NCBI GenBank assembly: GCA_964017195.1
Contig: OZ024890.1
Coordinates: 25,289,701 to 25,353,700 of the forward strand
Direction of reading: 5' to 3'
Source of the DNA: Siderastrea radians
Lineage: Eukaryota; Cnidaria; Anthozoa; Scleractinia; Rhizangiidae
Length of the DNA: 64,000 bases
The first letter of the stretch is position 1, and the number at the start of each line of letters is the position of its first letter. Position numbers and translations under genes: made by a program. Below, in pieces: positions 19,951-35,077 of this stretch. The notes under the pieces were generated by a model, which searched no databases, was not told the DNA's origin, and saw only the letters and a program-made list of their open reading frames with translations.

Positions 19951-22444
19951 ATGGCTGAAGAGGACGACAAGAAATTGCCGGTGTATAAGGTTGCCTTGTG
20001 TGGAAAATCTGATGTGGGGAAAACCTCAATTTTTCGCCGGGTTCGAGGCGATGGCTTTCTGGATGACACTTCCAAATTCAAACATTTGGCAGAGGACACG
20101 ATCAAAGTTCGGGTTAAAGACAAAACCGTTAAGGTGAGAAATATATGAGAGAGTTCTGTTCACCCCGCCCTGTCAATTATGCATGTAATGCATGGTTCAA
20201 TTTTACCTGTTACCATCCCCCCCCCGGGCAACCCCGGGGACAAGTCCAGCCCTTCGGTCCCGGGGGTGGGGAATTGTTTGAAGCCGTCTTGTTCCGGGGG
20301 GAGGGGGGCGGGGCAAATCGAAAATAACTTCTTGTTGTTCCCTCGTTCTTGTGCAGTACGTCACTTCTCGGTTGACGCCGGACCGCGTGGAGAAGACTGC
20401 CTATTTCCAGGGAGAATCTCTAGAATTTGTAGCAGACTGGTTAGAGAAGATAATCTCTCAAAATTAAGATCTGTATTCGAAGGTACTTTTATTTTAAATT
20501 GTTAAACGAATGTGCGTTTGATGCGTACTCGAATAGTTGGCGTTCATCACAAACAAAGATTTATTTCTTCTGTGAGCATATTTATGTATCTACTAAGACG
20601 ACTTAAATAGACTCTATATGAAAACGGATGCACGGCTTTGTATTTAACAGAGGTCTCAGTTCAGTGTTCATTCTTATGAAACAAGCTAAGAAAACCTCCT
20701 TTAAAATGCTGCCATCGACTTGTTCACGGGGCCCCTTGTGCGTATGTGCTATATTTAGAATAAATCACTTGGCGAAAATTCTTTACTCGCTAGCCTTATG
20801 CGGTTAAGGGTTTTTCTCTTTTTTCAAATATAGTCAGTGCATGTTTTAATTACATTATACATGTAGTGTCCTTCGTTCAAAACTCTAGAAGAGCGTTTAA
20901 GTCCTTGTCAAAATGTCTGGTTTTGCTATTGTACGGAAATCAATATCGTAATCTATGTTTTGTACACAAAACAACGTATTTGTGGTCGATGAGCCGTCCC
21001 GGGGGTGGGGAATTGTCTCTTTTTGCGTGCCCGGGGGTGGGGAATAGACCGCCAAGTGAGAACAAAATTGCAAATCCCCGGGGGTATGCCCGGGGGGGGG
21101 ATGGTTACAGGTAGAATTGAACCATGCATAATAGGCCAAATCGAACTCCGTCTGTTTACGTCCGCGGTCTGCAGCATAATAAGCTTATCATAAATAAAGA
21201 AAGTCTTGAGATGTCCCTTTCTGAAAAATTCCAGATTTACATTATTTCAAACTGACGTTTGTATGGGTGTGTGGCGAGAGTTATAATTACAGTCTTTCTT
21301 TCAGGCTTCCTTTTCGCAACAGCAAAAGTTGCGTCAATAACTGCGATGGTCTTCTTTACATTTAATTCTTCACCCCACAGTTCTAATATGATATTCATAT
21401 ATTCATTATTTCATCTTAGTTGTTGCATGTTGAAAAATTTATGAGAAAGAAAAGACCCCAGTTATAGTCAATCTTGACAATGCCCTGCGTGACTAGTACA
21501 TTTCTTCATTTCTTACATGATTAGTTCATCATGCGTGATGAATGTGCACGTAAACACACTTTTCCCAAAAACATCATTGATTCTGCATGCATTGCGTGCA
21601 TATGCTTACGTCATGTAGCAAGGTGTCAAAAAATAAAGACAGAAAAAAATAAAGCCAGAGACAATGCACGAGATGACAAAGGATATTGCTGTGATTGTGC
21701 ACACTCATCCAAAAATACTACCGTCACTCAAGATACAAGCTGGCCATGTGAGGAATGTAGTTGCAGAAGCATTTCATGTAAAACACATGCAACCACAGCA
21801 TTCCTCGGAGTTAATAGCTGAATGATCAATATGATGACAATTGAATATAAAAATAAATGTGATATTGTGAATTATATTCAGTTACCTTTGATCTGAACAT
21901 CATTCAAGTGTTAGTGTTACTTGTTTAATTCAATTTTTGCTTCCTGCAGATTCATCTAGTCGACACAGCTGGAATGGAGAGATATGGACGTTTGACTCGT
22001 CAGCATTACTATGGAAGCCACGCAGTCCTCTTGGTTTATGATTGTGATGATCAACTCTCGTTAGAAACACTCAAAGGTTTTTACAAAGATGCCAAGGATA
22101 ATGCTGGTGGAGCTGCAATGGTATTAGTACGGAATAAGATAGACAAAGAACTTCAGAGTGTCGATGTCCGTGAGGCGGAGAGCCTGGTCTGCAATCATGC
22201 TAAAAGGGGGAAATCTGTTTGCCTATTCACATTGAAGGCAGAAACATCAGCAAAGGAAAATTCAGGAATTAAAGAACTTTTTGAGAAAGTAGCTACATAT
22301 TTGATTAAAAATGCTCAACCTAGCAATAAGAGAAAAAGTGAATTTATAAAACTCCATGAAGAGCAGAGGCGAGTAAATCTCCATGAAGAGCAGAGGCAAG
22401 GGACTCCAGCTCCTACCAGTACACCAAGTGGCTGTGGTTGTTAA
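19951..22444 (+). CDS. Rab-like small GTPase D (225 aa, two exons)
   Basis: Exons are 19951-20133 and 21950-22444, phase 0 (AAG|GTGAGA donor; CCTGCAG|ATT acceptor). The P-loop GKSDVGKT is at residues 18-25, DTAGMER at 66-72, NKID at 123-126 and SAK at 161-163. The tail ends CGC, a geranylgeranylation signal. Met70 replaces the catalytic Gln and Val65 replaces the usual Trp before DTAG. Switch I is poorly conserved, so effector or GEF contacts may differ from ordinary Rabs. The variable tail contains a duplicated LHEEQR segment from a 27-bp tandem repeat. Expected role: a prenylated membrane GTP switch. An AATAAA lies at 22751-22756. The gene is closest in layout and switch II to gene B. Confidence 0.87.
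20189..21128. mobile_element. Inverted-repeat element in GTPase D intron
   Basis: TGCATGGTTCAATTTTACCT at the left is mirrored at 21101-21128 with one or two mismatches. Inside each end are C-runs or G-runs with the phrase CCCGGGGGTGGGGAATTG, repeated at 20257, 20998 and 21030. No transposase is encoded. Confidence 0.75.
21298..21420 (+). repeat. Dispersed repeat, copy 1
   Basis: TTCAGGCTTCCTTTTCGCAA followed by AACTGCG and CATTTAATTCTTC matches 32194-32310 over about 115 bp, giving an interspersed repeat family with at least two copies here. Confidence 0.7.
22378..22427 (+). repeat. 27-bp tandem duplication inside GTPase D
   Basis: CTCCATGAAGAGCAGAGGC occurs twice in frame, spelling LHEEQR twice in the C-terminal variable tail. 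It preserves the frame. Confidence 0.8.
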
Positions 22445-24165
22445 CATTTTTATTAATTAGTTAATGGTATTATAGATTGAACCTTCCACAGTTTTTCACC
22501 AGTCCCACTCAGGAGACCTTCCTTTAGTGGATTTTAATACAACTCACTCTTCCCCATTGGAGAGATATTTCCTGTCTGAAAGGTTAAAAAAATGACAGCA
22601 AATCAGGGTCCTTCTACTTACCGATAAGAGCGACATCCTGACTGATATTTTTTTGTGGCCAGGGTGAAACACATCGGTTTGAATACATGTGAAGGGTGTT
22701 CGGTATTTTTTTATTGGGTGAATAAGAAAAAGTGGGCAGAATGGAGACTTAATAAAGTGGTGATTTTCATAACCTGGACTTGATTTTTGCGTCGAGTCTA
22801 GCCAACCTACCCCTGCAGAAAATCTTCAGTCAGTAGAGCCATAATCTGTTAAGGTACAGGTTTTCAAGGTGTCTCACTTTTCATGGGTTCATTACCAAAT
22901 CAAGGCTTCTTATGGGAATATTTGGAACACTTTTCATGATTGTCTTTACATCAAAAGGATGTGTTGACATAGAAATGTCTTACCTACTCAAATAATGGTA
23001 CTAAGAATTTGTTATTTTAAGTAGCTTCTCAAAACTAAAACACGAAATTCTCCCGATATTCCCTTTTGAAGTCATAATTTATTTGAGATGTAACATGATA
23101 ATATATCTCATGTATTATATTACAATACCTCTCCCTAAGACAAAATTCAAGATATATGTTTAACAGATAGAGGATGGAAATTCTTATTGGGGAAAAGGTC
23201 AGGAAAGACACTTAGAGATATTTGTCTTTCTGTATCAAAACTAGAATAATTTTATGAACAAAGTGTGGTTTGTCTGTTTCACAGTGGTTTCTTTGTGAAA
23301 CATGGTAATGAACTTGTGCCAATTAAGTACAAAAAACACATTATGAAAGGTCCTCTTAGGGGGTCTATGAATGTCTGCCATCTGAATTTCAAAACTTTTG
23401 TCGCAATTTTGGATAGTGAGCAGTCCCGGTCAGAATTTCAAAACATAAATGTTGCTATTGGAACTTCACAGCAGCAGTCTTGCCATTTGTCATCATTTTG
23501 TTTTGCTCATGTCACTGTTTCAATGGGGTGTCACTATTTGCTGTGTCACTTGTCACAAATTAACAGGGCCTTATAAAATGTACATCTTGTACTAAGACAT
23601 GCCAATGTGAGAGCACTCCTGTAAACATTTACAGGAACTATATGAACGTTGGACCTAAAAATTGACAAGAATTCATTGGAACCAAGCTCGTATATGAACA
23701 GGGAAACGGTTAACTTTGTTTGGTTAACCATGGAATATGTTTTTGAAGTATTAGCTTAGGTATATGGTGAGAATCAAAATATTTTGGTATTATTTTTATT
23801 AGCAGAAATTTATTTAATAAAAAAATAAATTGCCTGTTCTAATTCAGGTAATATAATTTATATGATTATCACTTGATTCTGATAAACGAAAGGATGTGGG
23901 TTGTGTATTCTTGAATTTTTAATTAATTTTTGTCCCTAGTGGGGTGATTTTTTTTTTGGGGGGGGGGGGACTACTCAATGGAGTTTTGTGTGGGAAGGCT
24001 TTGCCTTGAGGTTCAAACCCTTACCCTTTCATATACTAATTTTTATAGAAATAGCACCCCTTCCAATACAACTAAAGATTGATTTTTTTATACTCAAAAG
24101 ATAAGCCAAAATTAGACAAAAGTAGGGTTCTAGTTTCTCAAAGGCTCCAAAATTTTAGCCTGTTC

Positions 24166-24357
24166 CTAGCCTGCGTAGCAAGCGTTTCCGTAAGGCTTTC
24201 CGCACATTCAAGGCACTTTTTGCTTTTATGGCCGCGCAAAAATTGGGGCGAGCGCTTCCATCAATGTTGCGCTCGCCCCAATTTTTGCGCCGCCAAAAAG
24301 CGAAAAACGCCTCGAACGGGCAGAAAGCCCTACGGAAATGCTTGCTACGCAGGCTAG
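24166..24357. mobile_element. Hairpin MITE 1
   Basis: CTAGCCTGCGTAGCAAGC at the left is mirrored at the right end. The inner part holds GGGGCGAGCGC / GCGCTCGCCCC and AAAAATTGGGG pairs, so nearly the whole 190 bp folds back. Confidence 0.8.
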
Positions 24358-24480
24358 CCTGTTCCAGGCGTTCAGACAGTGGAGCGTGAGGGAAAATAGT
24401 CTCCCCTCGTTTTTTTCCCGCTCTTTCGCTAGCTTTCTTTTTCACTTGTGCTCCACTGTCTGAACGCCTGGAACAGGCTA
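24355..24480. mobile_element. Hairpin MITE 2, abutting MITE 1
   Basis: TAGCCTGTTCCAGGCGTTCA is mirrored by TGAACGCCTGGAACAGGCTA at 24461-24480, with the inner stem CAGTGGAGC. The phrase AGCCTGTTCC also precedes MITE 1 at 24157, so MITE 1 may have inserted into or duplicated the end of MITE 2. Confidence 0.75.
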
Positions 24481-24887
24481 CCAAAATTTCACATCTTTCT
24501 ACCAACATTCTGGAACCCTTTTAGTGCTTGGAATTAGCTGCTCACACTATCAGCTTCAGTTGTATTTTAGCGACCCATAAAAATACTAAATTAACATTTC
24601 ATAAAATGAAAGCCCCCAGAATGCTCCCCTTATGGGTGAGGCACCTCCCCATGTAGCCCACAAAAGGGAGTACCCCACACAACCTTCCTCTCCCTACCTC
24701 AGGAAGTTTGTCTTTAGGATGGGAATTTTAAAAGGAACTTTTCTTTCTCAGGTTCTTTCTTTGCAGTTTCACTGGGAACCATTTCAGCAGAGATGAATAG
24801 AACTACAATCATAACAGTGCTAAGCACAAATTAAAGAATTTTGAACCTGGCCACATTCAGCATGTCCCGAGCATGGAATAAAAAAAT

Positions 24888-24966
24888 CTGAGACCCAAGG
24901 GGAATTGAATTTATGTCCTTGCACACACTGGTCAGGTGCTCTAACCACTGAGCTACAGTGTACTGG
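24888..24966 (-). repeat. tRNA-derived SINE fragment
   Basis: Read on the minus strand, TGTAGCTCAGTGGTTAGAGC is a classic pol III A-box region and AAATTCAATTCCCC resembles a B box about 40 bases later. The acceptor stem does not close convincingly, so this is a tRNA-derived SINE head or tRNA relic. Confidence 0.65.
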
Positions 24967-25241
24967 GAGACATGTGACAAGCGAGATCACATTTACTAGG
25001 TTCGTTGTCACACATTCTGCCTACTGATAAGATCAGCATAGTGGAAAGCAACCTGTGTGTTGATAAAGACAGAAAAATGGTTATTAAATTTTAAGCTTAG
25101 GAGTTGGTCACAAAAATAAAGACCTAGTACTTGACATGCTGCAGTGAGCCTGGGACAAAGAACAAACTGAGTCCCTGATGACAGTCAAAGTAAACATCTG
25201 ACACTTAATTAAATGAAGGAATACGCATAATTTTAGCTTAC

Positions 25242-25247
25242 TTTATT
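25242..25247 (-). terminator. Likely poly(A) signal of NDUFS3
   Basis: AATAAA on the minus strand, 130 nt beyond the NDUFS3 stop codon. Confidence 0.5.
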
Positions 25248-25376
25248 TACAATAAAACTTATTGTTTCCATCAATAAACTATTCAAAAGCACTCACTCAA
25301 CAAATGACATACACACCATACAAGAATACTGTATTTAGTTACAAAAAGTAATATTAAGATTTTCCAAGCAAATCTT

Positions 25377-31393
<6,017 letters not shown>

Positions 31394-31888
31394 TTTGAAA
31401 CCATGAACGCGCTTCTGCGGCTGCTCAGACTGGAAAACCACTGGCTGCGTGCAGGCGACAAACTTTCAAAAGCAACAACCGGCTCGGTAAATGATATCAC
31501 TCTGGAACTGATCTGATACATTTACATTTCAATTTCAAAATACGACATTCTTCGATACGTCTTCTCTCATGAAATAAAAACAGGAAACAGGGTGCTCACG
31601 ACACGAAGAACGAATTGATCACGTGCTTGGGGTGCTAGGGAAGAGTAGTGGTGCAGGTGTCAAAGATCGAAAAACTCTCCGTTTACAGTGATTTGCATGG
31701 TATCCCTACTTATTGAAAAGAAAATAAGACTGAAAAGAAACATGATTTAAGTAACAAAAAATGCTGTGACAGCACGTTTAAAACCGCCTTTGATCCTATT
31801 TGTCTTATTTCTGTCGGTAATGTGTCCCGCTCTCGTATTGATTTCTTGACACGCTTTTTGCTCACGAGAGACTTGCTGAAGCAGAGAC

Positions 31889-31990
31889 AAGTAAATATTA
31901 AAGACAAACTTAAAAAACCTCGACGAGGTCGAGACGTCATGACGACGTCGAAACGTCGAGGTTTTTAAAGTTTGTCTTTAATATTTACTT
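31889..31990. repeat. 102-bp near-perfect palindrome
   Basis: AAGTAAATATTAAAGACAAA is mirrored at the right end, continuing into CCTCGACG / CGTCGAGG. The central loop is rich in GACGTC. It would extrude as a cruciform or transcribe as a hairpin. Confidence 0.85.
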
Positions 31991-32025
31991 GCTTTCTGTT
32001 CAATGATGAAAATACTACGATCAAT

Positions 32026-32310
32026 CCTCGGAGACCCAGGGGCAGATATTTGGGTGAGGGAAGATCAAAATGGAGGCGGAAAAATAAAGCGATATAAAAA
32101 CCCGTCGGGGTAAAACAATTTTTTTCGCGACCATTTCAAATTTCCCTCACCCCGAGTATCCGCTTTTGTGTCTCCAAAAGAAAGCCTGATTTTTTCAGGC
32201 TTTCTTTTCGCAACTGCATAAGTTGCGTTAATAACTGCGAGGATCTTCTTCACATTTAATTCTTCATTCCGCAGTTCAAATATATGAATTTCATATATTC
32301 ATAATTTCAA
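32026..32310 (+). repeat. Repeat beginning CCTCGGAGACCCAGGGGCA
   Basis: It starts with the same 19-base end as the elements at 6504 and 14166, then runs into a segment (32194-32310) that matches 21298-21420. A small palindrome (GAAAGCCTGATTTTTTCAGG) lies at about 32180-32204. The two parts may be one interspersed element. Confidence 0.55.
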
Positions 32311-34171
32311 TGGCATTATTGTTGCAATTTACTGGTGGGTTTCTGTAGCATAAACGGGAGCGTGTAAAGGACTTGTCCTGGGACTAGTTTCGCAAACTGC
32401 AAGCTATGATCCAAGACTTGGGCATAAACAGAGTTATAACATGGCTAATCTGAAAGACTCTTCGTTAGTCAGGAGGTTTGGTTGACAGAAAAAAATTCAT
32501 TTCCCCAGCCATCTTCCAAGTAGAACCAAAGCTATAAGCCGTAAGCTAGAGCTTCTGTGTATTAAAAAGTAGTACAAACTGCTCTAACTACAAGTATTGT
32601 AAGTTCGAGCGAGCCTGTCCGAGTTATACTGTATTGTATACATGTTTGCGTTTCTTGCTTACTATACCGGATGTTACTTCTGCAAGAAAATCGATTGGAA
32701 AACAAAATACGTCTACTAAAAAGGAGCAGATCGCGATTGGTCAACATATATATTGCGTGAAAGTGTTTGTTCAAAAGTTAATCTCGACTCCAATCTTTCA
32801 TGTTGTAAAGAGATTTTGGCCATCTTTTACGGAAAAATTTAAACCTGTTTACAAAATCAGCTAATAGTAAAATACTCGACTGAGCAGTGACAAATCGGCA
32901 CCAAAATCAGGAAAAACACACGGGCACGCTTCGACTACTACAGTTCGAACTTAATAGGATTGAATATGGACATTTCTGAGTGGCATTAACACTGAGACTA
33001 CTATTGCTTGCTTTGAAGGAAACGTTTTTGTGGGTTTCTGTGCTCATTACCTTATGAAGCAGATGGGCTCGTTACCGTGATAAATGAGCAGATTGGTTTT
33101 AAAAGCGCCTTTCTTACGGTAAATAAATTTGGGTGGCATCTATTTGTCTGTAACACACAATGCCACATGTCCCAAAGACAAATGAGCGTCAATCAAATAC
33201 TAATAATGCACATTTTTAATGGACAATTGATTTTATTTGCATGTTACATTTGAATTAAAATTCTAAAGTTAACAGTGAGACAGACTACCATTTTGGCTTC
33301 CTAGATTGAATGAAAGGAAACTTTATTCGGCTTTATTCATGTAATGCAAAAACTACTATTTCGGCTTGAGCAACGATTCAGTAAGGGCCTACATTAAGTA
33401 TTTTCCGAGATAACTGATTTTCTTTATAACAAAACAGGAGAAGGAATGTTGAGATTTTCGTTTTTAGGATCGTCCGGCGTGGGCTTTATATCACTGTCTC
33501 ACTCAGCTCGTTTGCAATTAAAAATATGTGCGCCATCTCAGTTAAAATCCGCCAGACTTAGATATTTCTATCTTCCTCTTTTTCTGGGTAACGTGTTCTT
33601 CCTCAAAGTCCAAGAATCAATCGCTGTATTTCCTCCTCAAGCAAGTGCCTCTTTAAGTTACAGAAGTTATGAAATCTGAAACAAAAAACGACCGTTCTTT
33701 CCGTGCACTATTTAATTTATCCTAGGGTATTTGCCAAGCAAAATTAATTGTTGCTTGTTTTCTTGAGCTTAAATGAGAGGCGAGAAGTGAGCCTGGACGC
33801 TTTATCGGGGAAATACGGCGATCGCATCCTTGATTGATAGAACATTTGCATCCAGTATTTTACAACGAAGAACATTCTTTAGTAAATGAAAGTGCTTGGT
33901 TCTTTAAACTTAACACAAAATTTAGTTAGGCTTAGTTAGCCGATGAAGGCGCAGAAAAAGGAAGGGAGAAGAGCGCTCAGCACCTAAGTGACCTAAGTCT
34001 GAGGAGAGAGAAAGAAGTGCGATCGTGAGAAGGAAATGGAAGGACGCGTCTGCAACTACTCTGCTCCCGGCTATATCCTCCCCTTGCTCTTCAAGCTTCA
34101 ATCCCCCCTCCAGTTTCTGCACCTACAAATCGTATTAAAGCTAGTCAGGTCACCATCTTCGTATTCTTCTT

Positions 34172-35077
34172 TCATCCGCGACAAGTCAGTCGCTTGTACA
34201 GGTCGTACAACCTAACCCTGTAGTACGGATGCATGACAGCGTACAAAACTGGATTCACTGCCGAACCGATGACACCAATCCCAGAGGAGCATCCGTGCAG
34301 GTTAAAGTGCAGCTCTGTGTAGTGACCAAACATACCGCCCAGTTGCACGAGAAGAAACGGCGTCCAGAACGCCGTGTACACGATCGCCACCCAGAAACAC
34401 AACTTGGTGACGTGTCGCTCATCAGCCGACCCGTTTACTCCTTCCATGTGGGTGCCAAGCGCGCGGAATGTGTGCAAGTACATCACGGCTGTAACCACGA
34501 TAGAAAGGCCGTAGAGCGTGCCGGAGTAGGCCAGGAAGGCTTGGGCGTAGCGATCTAGGCTCTGGTTGATCAACAGACAGCGGTACAGCTTCGGAGTGGG
34601 GTCGCCGCTTGCGAACTCGCGCCGGGCCATCAGAATCATCAAGAGAGCAGCAAAAGCGCTCAGGAACCAAAATATGTACACGACCAGGCGTGCTTGCGCG
34701 AGACTGAGCCTCGGCTGCTGTGGTTGCAGCATGACATCTTTGCGATGGTACGCCAGCAAAGGGAACACGAAGTACATCAGAGAAATGCTGAACATGGACA
34801 AGAAGAGGCTTATCTCGCACACTGGCGTGTAACTGATCAACTCGGCCTTCGCGTAGACTCGGTAGATGAAGAGTAGTGGCGTGAAAAGAAGGCACATGAT
34901 CAGATCGGCGATCGCTAAGTTTGTGATGAGGAAGTTGAAGGTTCGGTGAATGGACTTGTCTGTCACATACGAGTAAATCACCATGCCATTGCCGAGTGAG
35001 CCTAGAACGATTGTGAGGATATACATAGGACAAACGAACGCTGTAGTAGCGATCCACTGTTCGTAGTGCTGTTGCAT
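34172..35077 (-). CDS. Orphan rhodopsin-like (class A) GPCR, 301 aa, intronless
   Basis: Seven hydrophobic segments are clear. Landmarks: GN at 29-30 (TM1), LAIAD at 54-58 with Asp58 (TM2), Cys87 at the start of TM3, Trp137 (TM4), Cys167 in loop 2 pairing with Cys87, FWTP at 237-240 (TM6) and NPVLY at 275-279 (TM7). The extracellular N-terminus is under ten residues; NQS at 171-173 could be glycosylated. The end of TM3 reads LAYHRK where DRY is usual, so Asp3.49 is His111 and Tyr3.51 is Lys113; Arg112 stays. No Lys is present in TM7, so it is not an opsin. Single-exon receptors of this type are abundant in cnidarians, and the ligand cannot be inferred. It sits at the cell surface and is expected to signal through G proteins. 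Confidence 0.92.
   Translation of the reverse strand: MQQHYEQWIATTAFVCPMYILTIVLGSLGNGMVIYSYVTDKSIHRTFNFLITNLAIADLIMCLLFTPLLFIYRVYAKAELISYTPVCEISLFLSMFSISLMYFVFPLLAYHRKDVMLQPQQPRLSLAQARLVVYIFWFLSAFAALLMILMARREFASGDPTPKLYRCLLINQSLDRYAQAFLAYSGTLYGLSIVVTAVMYLHTFRALGTHMEGVNGSADERHVTKLCFWVAIVYTAFWTPFLLVQLGGMFGHYTELHFNLHGCSSGIGVIGSAVNPVLYAVMHPYYRVRLYDLYKRLTCRG

Larger units (their letters stand above)
22445..25376. other. Region between GTPase D and NDUFS3
   Basis: No gene is seen. It holds the 3' UTR of D, a G-run element from 23930 related to that at 56226, two adjacent hairpin elements (24166-24480) and a tRNA-like SINE piece (24888-24966). Confidence 0.55.
31394..34171. other. Intergenic, NDUFS3 to GPCR
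   Basis: No coding sequence is recognised. It contains a 102-bp palindrome (31889-31990), a repeat end (32026) and a dispersed repeat (32194-32310). The remainder, about 32.3-34.1 kb, shows nothing identifiable apart from possible GPCR 3' UTR. Confidence 0.5.

Noticed and set aside
21531..21821. 96-codon cysteine-rich frame in the GTPase D intron
   Set aside because: No signal peptide, family match or promoter; same strand as the intron it lies in.
24888..24966. Functional tRNA gene
   Set aside because: A and B boxes are recognisable but the acceptor stem does not pair, so a SINE head is the better call.
34422..35057. 211-codon minus-strand frame
   Set aside because: Shadow of the GPCR in another frame; the GPCR frame carries all family motifs.
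34172..35077. Opsin or melatonin receptor identity for the GPCR
   Set aside because: No retinal-binding Lys in TM7 and no motif specific to a ligand class.
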